Assembly (NCBI RefSeq): GCF_002356315.1
Contig: NZ_AP018164.1
Coordinates: forward strand, 3,658,001-3,722,000
Direction of reading: 5' to 3'
DNA from: Mycobacterium shigaense
GTDB taxonomy: Bacteria > Actinomycetota > Actinomycetes > Mycobacteriales > Mycobacteriaceae
DNA: 64,000 nucleotides
Shown one piece after another: positions 8,918-18,426 of the stretch. The stretch's first letter is position 1, and each line of letters opens with the position of its first letter. Below the pieces are notes generated by a model that made no database searches, was not told the origin of the DNA, and worked only from the letters and a program-made list of their open reading frames with translations. The translations under genes and the position numbers were made by a program.

Positions 8918-11571
8918 TGCAGCCCGGCCAGCCTGGCGGTGATCCGGTCGGTCTCCTCCTGCGCCACCCGCTGGCGGTCCCGGATCTTGGTGACCACCTG
9001 ATCCGGCGCCTTGGCCAGGAAGTCCGCGTTGGACAGCTTGGCTGCGGTGGACGCCAACTCCTTTTGCGCCGCCGCCAGGTCCTTTTCGAGGCGGCGGCGC
9101 TCGGCGGCGACGTCGATGGTGCCCGAGGTATCAAGCTCGACGACGAGGGTGCGGTCCATGTTGGGGCCCAGCCGGACCTCGACCGACGCCGACGCGCGGA
9201 AATCCGGGCCGGGCGCGGTCAGCCACGCCAGCGACGTGACCGCGGCCACCTGAGTGTTCAGATCGGCGTCCTCGACACCGGCCAGGCGGGCGGGCACCTT
9301 CTGCCGATCGGCCAGACCCTGATCGCTGCGGAACCGGCGCACCTCGGTGACCAGCCTCTGCATATCGGTAATCCGTTGGGTGGCAACCGGATCCGGGGTT
9401 ATTCCGGACGGCCTGGGCCAGTCGGCGATCACCAGCGATTCCTCGTCGGTCAGCGCCTGCCACAACGCCTCGGTGATGAACGGGATCACCGGGTGCAGGA
9501 GCCGCAGCAGGGTATCCAGGGCGGCGGCCAACACGGCGGTGGTGTGGGTGAGCCCGTCGGCCAGCTGCGTCTTGGCCAACTCGACATACCAGTCGCAGAA
9601 TTCGTCCCAGGCGAAGTGATAGAGCGACTCGCAGGCCCGGCTGAACTCATAGCTGTCGAAAGCCGAATCGACTTCGGCGCGAACCTGTTCCAGTCGTCCC
9701 AGAATCCAGCGGTCGGCGTCGGTCAACTCGGTAGGCGAGGGCAACGGAGCCGGCCGCGCACCGTTGAGCAACGCGAATCGGGTGGCGTTGAACAGCTTGG
9801 TACCGAAGTTCCGGGATGCGCGGACGTGATCCTCACCGACGGACAGGTCGCCGCCGGGGCTGGCGCCGCGGGCAAGCGTGAACCGCAGGGCGTCGGCCCC
9901 GAAGTTCTCCACCCAGTCCAGCGGGTCGATGCCGTTGCCCTTGGATTTGCTCATCTTGCGGCCGAACTCATCACGAATCAGCCCATGCAAGAAGACGTCT
10001 GTGAACGGCACCTGGGGTCCGCGACGACCGTCGAGCGTGATGGCTTCGTCGCCGGCGACGAATGTGCCGAACATCATCATCCGCGCCACCCAGAAGAACA
10101 GGATGTCGTATCCAGTCACCAAAACGCTTATCGGATAGAACTTTTCCAGTTCAGGTGTCCGCGACGGCCAGCCCAGCGTGGAGAATGGCCACAACCCGGA
10201 CGAAAACCAGGTGTCCAGCACGTCGGTGTCCTGCACCCAGCCCTCCGGCGGCGTCTCGTCCGGGCCGACGCAGACCTGTTCGCCGTTGGGCCCGTACCAG
10301 ATCGGGATGCGGTGGCCCCACCAAAGCTGCCGCGAGATGCACCAGTCGTGCATGTCGTCGACCCAGGCGAACCAGCGCGGCTCCAGGGTGGCGGGATGAA
10401 TCACTGTGTCGCCGTTACGGACTGCGTCACCGGCGGCCTTGGCCAGCGACTCCACCCGGACCCACCACTGCAGCGACAGTCTGGGCTCGATCGGTTCGCC
10501 GCTGCGCTCCGAGTGCCCGACGCTGTGCAGATAGGGGCGTTTCTCGGCGACGAGCCGGCCCTGCGCGGCCAGCGCCTCACGCACCGCGACCCGCGCCTCG
10601 AATCGGTCCATGCCGTCGAACTGTGTTCCGGTGTCCACGATCCGGCCCCTGGTATCGAGGATCGAGATCATCGGCAGGTTGTGCCGCAGCCCGATCTCGA
10701 AGTCGTTCGGATCGTGGGCGGGCGTGACTTTGACTGCCCCGGTGCCGAACTCGGGATCCACGTGCTGGTCGGCGACGATGACGAGTCGGCGGTCGAGAAA
10801 CGGGTGCGGCAGCGTCGTGCCGACCAGGTCGCGGTAGCGCTCGTCATCGGGATGGACGGCGATCGCCGTGTCGCCCAGCATGGTTTCGACCCGGGTGGTG
10901 GCGACCACGATGTGGGGTTGCGAATCGTCCATCGAGCCGTACCGGAACGAGATCAGTTCGCCTTCGACCTCGTCGTAGATCACCTCGATGTCGGACAGTG
11001 CGGTCTGAAGCTTGGGCGACCAGTTGACCAGCCGCTCGGCCCGATAGATCAGTCCGGCATCGTAGAGCCGTTTGAAGATCGTGCGCACCGCGCGCGACAG
11101 GCCCTCGTCCATGGTGAACCGGTCACGACTCCAGTCGACCCCGTCACCGAGCCGCCGCATCTGGCTGCCGATGGTGCCGCCGGACTCACGTTTCCAATCC
11201 CAGACCTTGCCGATGAACAGGTCCCGGCCGAGATCTTCTTTGGTCTTGCCGTCGACCGCGAGCTGCCGTTCCACCACGCTCTGGGTCGCGATGCCCGCAT
11301 GATCGGTACCCGGCTGCCAAAGCACCTCGTAGCCCTGCATGCGCTTGCGCCGGGTCAAGGCGTCCATCATGGTGTGCTCCAGCGCGTGACCCATGTGCAG
11401 ACTTCCGGTGACGTTCGGCGGCGGCAACACGATCGAGTACCCGGGCTTGGTGCTGGTCGGGTCCGCAGTGAAGTAGCCGGCGTCCACCCACTTCTGATAG
11501 ATGGCGCTCTCTACCGCGGCCGGATCCCACGACTTGGGCAGGTCGGCGGCGGGGGTACGGCTGGCGGTCAC
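8914..11571 (-). CDS. valS: Valyl-tRNA synthetase
   Basis: Class Ia aminoacyl-tRNA synthetase charging tRNA-Val. The 885-residue protein carries the HIGH-type signature PPPNVTGSLHMGHA (HMGH at 59-62), the KMSKS loop (about 537-541), an editing CP1 domain between them, and a C-terminal coiled-coil arm. The arm runs from about residue 825 (TIDVAAERRRLEKDLAAAQK) and is diagnostic for ValRS. It is the first gene of the coupled valS-folC-DUF4233 set. Confidence 0.97.
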   Translation of the reverse strand: MTASRTPAADLPKSWDPAAVESAIYQKWVDAGYFTADPTSTKPGYSIVLPPPNVTGSLHMGHALEHTMMDALTRRKRMQGYEVLWQPGTDHAGIATQSVVERQLAVDGKTKEDLGRDLFIGKVWDWKRESGGTIGSQMRRLGDGVDWSRDRFTMDEGLSRAVRTIFKRLYDAGLIYRAERLVNWSPKLQTALSDIEVIYDEVEGELISFRYGSMDDSQPHIVVATTRVETMLGDTAIAVHPDDERYRDLVGTTLPHPFLDRRLVIVADQHVDPEFGTGAVKVTPAHDPNDFEIGLRHNLPMISILDTRGRIVDTGTQFDGMDRFEARVAVREALAAQGRLVAEKRPYLHSVGHSERSGEPIEPRLSLQWWVRVESLAKAAGDAVRNGDTVIHPATLEPRWFAWVDDMHDWCISRQLWWGHRIPIWYGPNGEQVCVGPDETPPEGWVQDTDVLDTWFSSGLWPFSTLGWPSRTPELEKFYPISVLVTGYDILFFWVARMMMFGTFVAGDEAITLDGRRGPQVPFTDVFLHGLIRDEFGRKMSKSKGNGIDPLDWVENFGADALRFTLARGASPGGDLSVGEDHVRASRNFGTKLFNATRFALLNGARPAPLPSPTELTDADRWILGRLEQVRAEVDSAFDSYEFSRACESLYHFAWDEFCDWYVELAKTQLADGLTHTTAVLAAALDTLLRLLHPVIPFITEALWQALTDEESLVIADWPRPSGITPDPVATQRITDMQRLVTEVRRFRSDQGLADRQKVPARLAGVEDADLNTQVAAVTSLAWLTAPGPDFRASASVEVRLGPNMDRTLVVELDTSGTIDVAAERRRLEKDLAAAQKELASTAAKLSNADFLAKAPDQVVTKIRDRQRVAQEETDRITARLAGLQ

Positions 11572-11632
11572 CGGTCAATTCTAGGGAGCGCAATTTACCC
11601 GCGTGTAAGCACCCAAATTCGCAGGTAAAGCC

Positions 11633-12892
11633 CTACCCGGGGAGCCGCTCGGTCCGCAACGACACCCCGGCGGCGCCGAATCGTGCCAACAAAACGTCGC
11701 CCATCGCGGCCGCGGGGGTGAGCACTCCGCGCAGTTCGGACAGCTTGTCCCGGTCCAGCGCGAGGGCAAGGCCGCACTCCCCCAACAGCACCGAGGTGGC
11801 CTGGTAGCCCGGGTCGCCCTGCTGTTCCATGCGGGCGACGTACCGCGCGCCGTTGGACGTCGTGGTGTAGGTCTCGATGCGGTAGTAGCCGCGCTCCCGC
11901 GCGGCCGCGCTGGGACCCGTGCCGGGTTTGGGCAGCATGCGATCCAGCACGCGGCGGGGCAGCAGCCGGAAGTAGCGGCCGCCCAGCGCCATCGTCGCGG
12001 TGCCGACGCCGGCCATGGCGGCCGACGCCACCGGCGCGACGGCCGAAGACCCCAGGCTCATGTATTCGCTGTAGCGGAACCGGCGACCATAGGCCCAGTC
12101 CTGTAATGCGTTGCTGCGCCGCACTATTCGCGTGTCGATCGACCCCATGAGATATCCGGCGGTCCACAGACCGCTCAGTTCCGGTGCGATCCGACTGCCC
12201 CGCCCCCAGGGCTGGTCCGTCTGACGGCCGAGTTCGGGCTCGGCGCCGCGGTCAGGGCTCAGCGTGTAGGGGTCGGCTAGCACGCGGCGTACCTGGGCAT
12301 CCCTCGACGAGGCGTCCAGCACGTCGAGCACCGAGGCGATGGTGCCGCCGGAGAACCCGCCGGACAGCGCGCGCAGCACGAAACTGGTGTCGGTCAACTC
12401 GCCCGCCCCGTCGGCGTGGGCCGCGCGGTAGAGCGCATACACCGTCATATCGGAGGGCACCGAATCGAACCCGCAGCAGTGCACGATGCGGGCGCCGGTG
12501 TCGGCGGCCTGCTTGTGATAGAGGTCGATGGCGTCGCGGATGAACATCGCCTCGCCGGTGAGGTCGGCGTAGTCGGTGCCGGCCGCGGCGCAGGCAGCCA
12601 CTAGCGGCAATCCGTAGCGGTTGTAGGGCCCCACCGTCGTCACGACTACCTGGGTGCGGGCCGCCATCTCCCGCAGGGTCGACGGCTGAGCCGCGTCGGC
12701 GGCGATCACCGGCCAGGACTGTGCGCTCTCACCGAGAGTATTGCGGACGGCCAGGAGCCGCTCGGTCGAGCGGCCGGCCAGCGCAATCCGCGAGCCGCCG
12801 CCGGCTTGGGCCAGGTAGTCGGCGGTCAGCTTGCCCACGAAGCCGGTGGCCCCGTACAAGACGATGTCGAATTCACGCGGCGTTGCGGTCAC
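11633..12892 (-). CDS. Saccharopine dehydrogenase-like protein (Rv2449c-like)
   Basis: A 419-residue NAD(P)-binding protein with an N-terminal Rossmann motif (FDIVLYGATGFVGKLTADYL). It belongs to the mycobacterial saccharopine-dehydrogenase/trans-acting enoyl reductase family, some members of which act on polyketide lipids. The C-terminal half has a membrane-associated stretch. The GTG start (TATPREFDIV) is chosen over an upstream in-frame ATG because homology begins there and the predicted length equals the M. tuberculosis protein. Substrate unknown; it is not next to a pks gene here. Confidence 0.85.
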   Translation of the reverse strand: MTATPREFDIVLYGATGFVGKLTADYLAQAGGGSRIALAGRSTERLLAVRNTLGESAQSWPVIAADAAQPSTLREMAARTQVVVTTVGPYNRYGLPLVAACAAAGTDYADLTGEAMFIRDAIDLYHKQAADTGARIVHCCGFDSVPSDMTVYALYRAAHADGAGELTDTSFVLRALSGGFSGGTIASVLDVLDASSRDAQVRRVLADPYTLSPDRGAEPELGRQTDQPWGRGSRIAPELSGLWTAGYLMGSIDTRIVRRSNALQDWAYGRRFRYSEYMSLGSSAVAPVASAAMAGVGTATMALGGRYFRLLPRRVLDRMLPKPGTGPSAAARERGYYRIETYTTTSNGARYVARMEQQGDPGYQATSVLLGECGLALALDRDKLSELRGVLTPAAAMGDVLLARFGAAGVSLRTERLPG

Positions 12893-12920
12893 CGCCCCGA
12901 CGCTACCTGCCTGAGCACAC

Positions 12921-12954
12921 AAAGAATGCCGGGCCCGAAGACCCGGCATTCTTT
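12921..12954 (-). terminator. Hairpin terminator downstream of rpfE
   Basis: A perfect 13-bp inverted repeat (arms AAAGAATGCCGGG and CCCGGCATTCTTT, 8-nt loop) sits 16 nt past the rpfE stop and before the next leftward gene. The U-rich end is short (TTTG), as is common in mycobacteria. The symmetry means it could also act on rightward transcripts. Confidence 0.75.
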
Positions 12955-12969
12955 GTCAGATGCTGTCCG

Positions 12970-13515
12970 TCAGCCGCGACGGCCGCACACCGGCCAGGCG
13001 CCGATGCCCTGGGAGCGCAGCACGTTCTCGGCAACCCGGATCTGCTCTTCACGGCTGGCACCGGCCGGCGATCCCGACCCGCCGTTGGCGCGCCAGGTGC
13101 TCGGGGTGAACTGCAGCCCGCCGGAGAAGCCGTTACCGGTGCTGATCGCCCAGTTTCCGCCCGACTCGCACTGAGCGATGGCGTCCCAGTTCACGCTGTA
13201 TGCCTTGACCGGCGGCGGAGCGTCCGGGGCCGGGGCACCCGGCGGCGGAGGCAGGTTCGGGTCGAAGCCCACCGGGGCGGGCGGCGGGGCGGGCGGCGCA
13301 GGCGGGGGCGGAGGAGGAGGAAGGTTCGGGTCGAAACCGGCTGGCGCGGCGCCGGGAGCCGGCGGAGCGGGGGGCGGGGGCGCGTCCGGTGCGGGCGCCG
13401 CGGGGGCAACGTTCGGGTCAATGCCCATCGGTTCCGCGCTTGCGGTTGCGGACGGCACGCTCAGCAGCGTTCCCGTGATCGCGGTCAGGACGAGCGTCTT
13501 ACGGACGTTATTCAA
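12970..13515 (-). CDS. rpfE: Resuscitation-promoting factor RpfE
   Basis: Secreted muralytic enzyme (lysozyme/transglycosylase-like) that helps dormant cells resume growth. About 181 residues: a signal peptide (ending near SATASA-EP), a long Pro/Ala-rich linker with three FDPNL/IDPNV repeats (32-36, 61-65, 84-88), and a C-terminal Rpf domain. The Rpf domain (about 106-181) has the catalytic Glu117 in AQCESGGNW and paired cysteines (116 and near the C terminus, WPVCGRRG). The start is uncertain: TTG with GAGGAG four nt upstream fits best, and no ATG or GTG is available before the signal peptide. Translation is likely weak, or the start is non-canonical. A perfect CRP-type palindrome lies about 390 nt upstream. 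Confidence 0.9.
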   Translation of the reverse strand: MNNVRKTLVLTAITGTLLSVPSATASAEPMGIDPNVAPAAPAPDAPPPPAPPAPGAAPAGFDPNLPPPPPPPAPPAPPPAPVGFDPNLPPPPGAPAPDAPPPVKAYSVNWDAIAQCESGGNWAISTGNGFSGGLQFTPSTWRANGGSGSPAGASREEQIRVAENVLRSQGIGAWPVCGRRG

Positions 13516-14628
13516 AATGCTCCTCTCGCACTCGCGCGCGCCAAAGACAACCCACCGGGGGGTGGATTGGGGTGGTGACGATGTGGAATAGCTGCTTGGA
13601 CCGTGCCGTCTCGTTCGGGCACGACAGCGGCGGGCAAGATCTACCCGGTCGGCCAACAGCCGATGGCCGCTCGCGGCAATCGCCGCCCGCAGCCCCGCTC
13701 ACACGCGGATTCGTGGATTCAATTGTTTTATAAGCCTTTCGGGCTAAAAGGCACCGTACGAGACCCGATTCCATTCGTCATATCCGACACGCCGATATCT
13801 CGGTTCTATAACGAGCCGATTACGGCGCAGGGCAGAAATTATTCATGCAGGTCAGCCACGCGTTTTTCGCAGGCATCCAGCCATCGCCAGATCTAGACAT
13901 TTGTGACCCAAATCACAACCTATCTGTGAGTTGTCCCACCATTTGCCACGGCCCGGAACCGATATTTGGTTCACCTTCTGGAGCTCGCCCCGGTTCGGGC
14001 CACAACCGCCCATCGTGAGCTGGCACACAGCGTGCTGTTGACGTGGCGTTGGCCGTTAAATGATGGATAACCGCAGCTCAAACCCGGTTCACCACAACAC
14101 TATTCGTGGCGGTGGGTACGCGTCCCCGCCTGAGAATCGCTGCGAGAACACGTGTTAGCGACTTGTAACCGATGTCGGATACCCGATGCTTTCGACTTGC
14201 GCTCTACCACAGGGGTTTTGATGTCGGGCCCCTATCGGTCGACGCACCCCGGCGCGCTTGGGGCGGACCCGGCGGCGCTGCCCCCACTCCAGGAGGGCAG
14301 ACGCACCCGATTTGCGTTACGCAATTTGCTGAGGAGAAATTCGCGCGACCGGCTGAGCGCGAATTGACCAGCGCGCAGGCGAATTCCAGGACGAGATGCG
14401 CCCGGGCCCGGCATCCGAAATCCCTTCTCCCCCAACGCTATACGGCTTTGCCATGCCGTCCGAACGCGGAGTTGGTCAAGCGCCGCCTCGAGGCGTCTCG
14501 GTGAATATGGACCGCCAATAACGTTTTCGAATGCACCAACGGCCGACAGCGCAATCGTCAAGACAGAAAAAATGTAGAAGTATTGCGATTAGCAATTAGT
14601 TCAAGCTCGAGAAAACGCTGAGAGTCGC
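13516..14628. other. Gene-poor 1.1-kb region between rpfE and mobA
   Basis: No reading frame here looks like a real protein. It is visibly more AT-rich than its surroundings between about 13720 and 14120. It holds a perfect CRP-type palindrome and several small inverted repeats, including CGATATC...GAGCCGAT around 13790-13822. In M. tuberculosis the equivalent gap carries two small hypothetical genes; no clear counterpart was recognised. It probably contains the long rpfE leader/promoter and decayed or unannotated small genes. Confidence 0.4.
13902..13917. promoter_or_regulatory. CRP (cAMP receptor protein) binding site
   Basis: TGTGACCCAAATCACA is an exact match to the consensus TGTGA-N6-TCACA recognised by mycobacterial CRP (Rv3676). 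The only well-supported downstream target is rpfE, whose start is about 390 nt to the left. In M. tuberculosis, CRP is known to regulate another resuscitation factor, rpfA. The perfect palindrome in non-coding DNA supports a real site; the regulated gene is inferred. Confidence 0.65.
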
Positions 14629-15222
14629 TCAGGCTCCGGGGTGCACGAGCGCGCGGAAGTCCGCCTCGGTGTTCACGTTGGTCACCGACCGTGAATCCGG
14701 CAGCACGATCTGCTGCACGTCCGAGGCATCGATCAGGGCGCTCATCTTGCGCTCCCCCGCCGCGACCAGTGCGTCGATCCGGTCGGCCAGATCGGTCCGG
14801 TACAACGAAGCTAGGTAGTGGCTGCGCCCGTCCCACGGCATCACGACTTCGGCGCCGGTCTCGGCCGCGAGGTGCACCAGATCGTCGATGAAATCCGTTG
14901 TCAGCAACGGCATGTCGACAGCGCATACAAAGGCGTACCGGGCACCCGCATCCGCGGCGGCGCGCAGCCCCCGTCCGGTTGCGGGCAAGGGGCCCATCCC
15001 TTGGATCTCGTCACGCAGCACGCGCGCGTGCACGGCGGGCACCGGCTGCCCGGTGGCGGCGACGACGAAGACCGGGTCGCAACGCTGAGCGACGACGCCG
15101 ACCACATACTCGGTCAGCGTGCCGACGCCGCCGGGGCCCGGCAGGGTGGCCTTGTCGCGACCCATCCGCCGCGACTCGCCGCCGACGAGCACTACTCCTG
15201 CAAGTGACAGTGTGTCGGGCAC
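14629..15222 (-). CDS. mobA: Molybdenum cofactor guanylyltransferase
   Basis: Attaches GMP to molybdopterin to make the MGD form of the cofactor. The 197-residue Rossmann-like nucleotidyltransferase has the signature VVLVGGESRRMGRDKA near the N terminus, the metal-binding CAVDMPLL segment, and the C-terminal NVNTEADFRAL typical of MobA. It ends 12 bp upstream of korB in the same direction of transcription; no functional link to KorAB is evident beyond position. Confidence 0.9.
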   Translation of the reverse strand: MPDTLSLAGVVLVGGESRRMGRDKATLPGPGGVGTLTEYVVGVVAQRCDPVFVVAATGQPVPAVHARVLRDEIQGMGPLPATGRGLRAAADAGARYAFVCAVDMPLLTTDFIDDLVHLAAETGAEVVMPWDGRSHYLASLYRTDLADRIDALVAAGERKMSALIDASDVQQIVLPDSRSVTNVNTEADFRALVHPGA

Positions 15223-15234
15223 CCGCGCAGCTCC

Positions 15235-16329
15235 CTAGTCGACGGTCCAGGTGTCGCGGCCGCGCAGCAGCGATTGCAGCGCGACGGCGTCGAACGGGGT
15301 TGACGTCCGGGCGGCCTCGACCTGAGAGCGCGCCGCATCGTCGTAAGTCGGTCGGCTCACGCTCCGGAAAATGCCCAGGACCGTGTGGTCGAGGTTCTGA
15401 TCGGACAAGCGCGACAACGCGAACGCGTAGGCGGAATCATCGACGTGGGCGTCGTGCACGACGATCTCGCTGGCCGCCACGTCGGCGGTCTTGGCCACCT
15501 CAAGACCGAAGCCGGACTTCACCACGCAGTATTCGCCGTTGGCGCCGAACACAATTGGCGCGCCGTGCCGGATGTTGATCACCCGGTCTTCGGCGCCCTC
15601 CTTGCGCAGCGCGTCGAACGATCCGTCGTTGAAGATCGGGCAGTCCTGCATGATCTCAACCACGGCGGCGCCACGATGTTCGGCGGCACCGCGCAACACC
15701 TCGGTCAGGCCGGCACGGTCGGAGTCCAGCGCACGCCCGACAAAGGTCGCCTCGGCGCCCAGCGCCAACGAGGTCGGGTTGAACGGGTGGTCCAGCGAGC
15801 CCATCGGCGTCGACTTGGTGATCTTGCCGACCTCGGAGGTCGGCGAGTACTGACCCTTGGTCAGCCCGTAGATGCGGTTGTTGAACAGCAGGATCGTGAT
15901 GTTGACATTGCGGCGCAGCGCGTGGATCAGGTGGTTTCCGCCGATCGACAGGGCGTCGCCGTCACCGGTGACCACCCACACCGACAGGTCCTCACGGGCC
16001 AGCGCCAGGCCGGTCGCGATGGCCGGCGCGCGGCCGTGGATCGAGTGGAAGCCGTAGGTCTCCAGGTAGTACGGGAACCGGCTGGAGCAGCCGATACCGC
16101 TGATGAACACGATGTTCTCGCGGCGCAGCCCCAGGTCGGACAGGAAGTTGCGGATGGTGTTGAGGATGACGTAGTCACCGCAGCCCGGGCACCAGCGGAC
16201 CTCTTGGTCACTGGTGAAGTCCTTCCCCTTCTGCGGCTGATCCGTGGTTGGCACCCCGAAGTTCTTCGTCAACTTCGGCGTCAACCCGAGGTCGGTCCCC
16301 GCCAGTTCGCTGCCGATCACGTCAGTCAT
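15235..16329 (-). CDS. korB: 2-oxoglutarate:ferredoxin oxidoreductase, beta subunit
   Basis: TPP-binding subunit of the CoA-dependent 2-oxoglutarate ferredoxin oxidoreductase, which converts 2-oxoglutarate to succinyl-CoA while reducing ferredoxin. The enzyme gives mycobacteria an alternative to 2-oxoglutarate dehydrogenase. The 364-residue protein has WCPGCGDY (Cys-based Fe-S/TPP region), SGIGCSSR, and the TPP motif GDGDALSIGG...NNRIYGLTKGQ. It lies 48 bp downstream of korA, forming a two-gene operon. Confidence 0.94.
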   Translation of the reverse strand: MTDVIGSELAGTDLGLTPKLTKNFGVPTTDQPQKGKDFTSDQEVRWCPGCGDYVILNTIRNFLSDLGLRRENIVFISGIGCSSRFPYYLETYGFHSIHGRAPAIATGLALAREDLSVWVVTGDGDALSIGGNHLIHALRRNVNITILLFNNRIYGLTKGQYSPTSEVGKITKSTPMGSLDHPFNPTSLALGAEATFVGRALDSDRAGLTEVLRGAAEHRGAAVVEIMQDCPIFNDGSFDALRKEGAEDRVINIRHGAPIVFGANGEYCVVKSGFGLEVAKTADVAASEIVVHDAHVDDSAYAFALSRLSDQNLDHTVLGIFRSVSRPTYDDAARSQVEAARTSTPFDAVALQSLLRGRDTWTVD

Positions 16330-16377
16330 GAGCGCCGCCCCCCCTCATTGCTTCGCTCTGCATCGTCACTGCGCGCG

Positions 16378-18345
16378 TCATGCGTTAGCTCCCGCTCCCA
16401 CCGTCGCTGCCGCCATTCTGGCGACCATGGTCTTGTCTTGTTCAATTTCCGCCAAAGTTCCGGCCAGGGCGGCGCGGATGACCCGGCCCACCTCGTCAGC
16501 CAGGAAGGCAAGCCCCTGAACCTTGGTAACCGACTGCACGTCCACCAGGTATTTTCCGCGCAGCAGCAGCGCCAGCTGGCCCAGGTTCATCTCCGGGCAC
16601 ACCACCTTGGGGTAGCGGCGCAGCACATCGCCCAGGTTGGCGGGGAACGGGCTCAGGTGTCGAAGGTGGGCGTGTGCGACCTTGACGCCCTTTCGCCGGG
16701 CGCGCCGGCAGGCCTCTCCGATGGGCCCGTACGAGCTGCCCCATCCGATCAGCAGCAACTCCGCGTCGCCGGTCGGGTCGTCGACTTCCAGGTCGGGAAC
16801 CTCGATGCCGTCTATCTTGGCCTGGCGCAACCGGACCATCAGGTCGTGGTTGACCGGCTCGTAGGAGATGGCTCCCGAACCGTTCGCGGCCTCCAGGCCG
16901 CCGATGCGGTGCTCCAGGCCGGGTGTGCCCGGGATGGCGAATTGGCGCGCCAGCGTTTCCGGGTCGCGAGCATACGGCTGGAAAGGCTCGTCGGGCCTGG
17001 CGAAGGTGTGCTTGATGGGCTGCAGGGAACCGACATCCGGAATGCGCCACGGCTCAGAGCCGTTGGCGATCGCGCCGTCGGACAGCAGGATCACCGGCGT
17101 GTGGTACGACACCGCGATGCGCACCGCCTCCATGGCGGTCTCGAAGCAGTCGGACGGCGACCGCGGCGCCAGCACCGCCACCGGCGACTCCCCGTTGCGG
17201 CCGAACAGCGCCTGCAGTAGGTCGGCCTGCTCAGTTTTGGTGGGCAGACCGGTCGACGGGCCGCCTCGCTGCACATCGACGATCAGCAGCGGCAGTTCGG
17301 TCATCACGCCGAGCCCGATCGCTTCGGACTTCAGCGAGATACCCGGCCCGGACGTCGTAGTGACACCCAGCGCGCCGCCGTACGAGGCGCCCAGCGCGGC
17401 GCAAATGCCGCCGATCTCGTCCTCGGCCTGGAAGGTGATGACGTTGAAGTTCTTGTGCTTGGACAGCTCGTGCAAGATGTCCGACGCCGGCGTGATCGGG
17501 TAACTGCCGAGCACGACCTGCAGATCGGCGAGCTGACCGGCCGCGACGATCCCGTAGGCCAGGGCGGTGTTGCCGGAGATCTGACGGTATTCACCGGCCG
17601 GCAGGGTCGCCCGGGTGACCTCGTAGGTGGTGCCGAACGCTTCGGTCGTCTCGCCGTAGTTCCAGCCCGCCTTGAGCGCGAGAACGTTGGCCTCGGCGAC
17701 ATCGGGCTTGCGGAGGAACTTCTCGCGAATGAAGTTCTCGCTGGTTTGAATGGGGCGCCCGTACATCCAGGACAACAGGCCCAGCGCAAACATGTTCTTG
17801 GCGCGCTGACCGTCTTTCTTGGTTGCACCGATCGATTCGACGGCCCCGAGGGTCAGCGTGGTCATCGCGACGGAGTGCACGACGTACTCGGCCAGCTCGT
17901 CGGTCTCCAGCGGGTTGGTGACGTAGCCGACCTTCGTCAGGTTGCGTTTGGTGAATTCGTCGGAATTCGCGATCACCATTCCGCCGCGGGGCAAGTCGTC
18001 GATGTTTGCCTTCAGCGCGGCGGGGTTCATGGCGACCAGCACGTCGGGCCGGTCGCCGGCAGTCAGGATGTCGTAGTCGGCGATCTGAATCTGGAAGGAC
18101 GAGACGCCGGGCAGGGTTCCTGCCGGGGCGCGAATCTCGGCGGGATAGTTCGGTTGCGTCGCCAGGTCGTTGCCGAAAAGCGCTGCCTCCGAGGTGAACC
18201 GGTCACCGGTCAACTGCATGCCATCGCCGGAGTCTCCGGCGAATCGGATGACGACTTGTTCCAGGCGTTGACGGTTCGACGAACCGATCGTATGAGAATC
18301 CGACCCGGCTCCACTGCCGTTCGATTCCACGTCTCCGCCTTCCAT
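16378..18345 (-). CDS. korA: 2-oxoglutarate:ferredoxin oxidoreductase, alpha (gamma-alpha fusion) subunit
   Basis: Partner of KorB. The 655-residue protein is the usual actinobacterial fusion of the gamma domain (about 28-210; IRFAGDSGDGMQLTGDRF at its start) with the alpha pyrimidine-binding domain (about 240-460; YPITPASDILHEL, AEDEIGG, TTTSGPGISLKSE). A C-terminal transketolase-like domain follows. An ATG start is given, but GTG six codons later (VESNGSG) has a better Shine-Dalgarno (GGAAGG) in front, so the true N terminus may be five residues shorter. Confidence 0.94.
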   Translation of the reverse strand: MEGGDVESNGSGAGSDSHTIGSSNRQRLEQVVIRFAGDSGDGMQLTGDRFTSEAALFGNDLATQPNYPAEIRAPAGTLPGVSSFQIQIADYDILTAGDRPDVLVAMNPAALKANIDDLPRGGMVIANSDEFTKRNLTKVGYVTNPLETDELAEYVVHSVAMTTLTLGAVESIGATKKDGQRAKNMFALGLLSWMYGRPIQTSENFIREKFLRKPDVAEANVLALKAGWNYGETTEAFGTTYEVTRATLPAGEYRQISGNTALAYGIVAAGQLADLQVVLGSYPITPASDILHELSKHKNFNVITFQAEDEIGGICAALGASYGGALGVTTTSGPGISLKSEAIGLGVMTELPLLIVDVQRGGPSTGLPTKTEQADLLQALFGRNGESPVAVLAPRSPSDCFETAMEAVRIAVSYHTPVILLSDGAIANGSEPWRIPDVGSLQPIKHTFARPDEPFQPYARDPETLARQFAIPGTPGLEHRIGGLEAANGSGAISYEPVNHDLMVRLRQAKIDGIEVPDLEVDDPTGDAELLLIGWGSSYGPIGEACRRARRKGVKVAHAHLRHLSPFPANLGDVLRRYPKVVCPEMNLGQLALLLRGKYLVDVQSVTKVQGLAFLADEVGRVIRAALAGTLAEIEQDKTMVARMAAATVGAGANA

Positions 18346-18426
18346 TTGTTAACCTGACAGCGCTCTGCGAGGCTTCAGGTTACGCGCCGCCAAAGGGATT
18401 CCCGCGCTCACACGAGTGCATGAAAC

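Noticed and set aside
13520..13740. Possible c-di-AMP (ydaO-type) riboswitch in the rpfE leader, as found before some actinobacterial rpf genes
   Set aside because: Only a loose likeness (CGAATCCGCG, GAGCGGGGC, CCCGAAC) is present; the conserved GGGGACCC and CAGCUAACC-like segments are not in place. Needs an Rfam covariance search to reopen.
14152..14561. Overlapping rightward and leftward frames of 70-110 codons in the rpfE-mobA gap
   Set aside because: Low-complexity, no Shine-Dalgarno or recognised motif, and they oppose each other; not enough to call genes.
16330..16377. Short GC-rich sequence between korA and korB resembling common mycobacterial intergenic repeats
   Set aside because: Too short, with only a remembered likeness (CATTGCTTCGCTCTGCATCG); no second copy is visible in the window.
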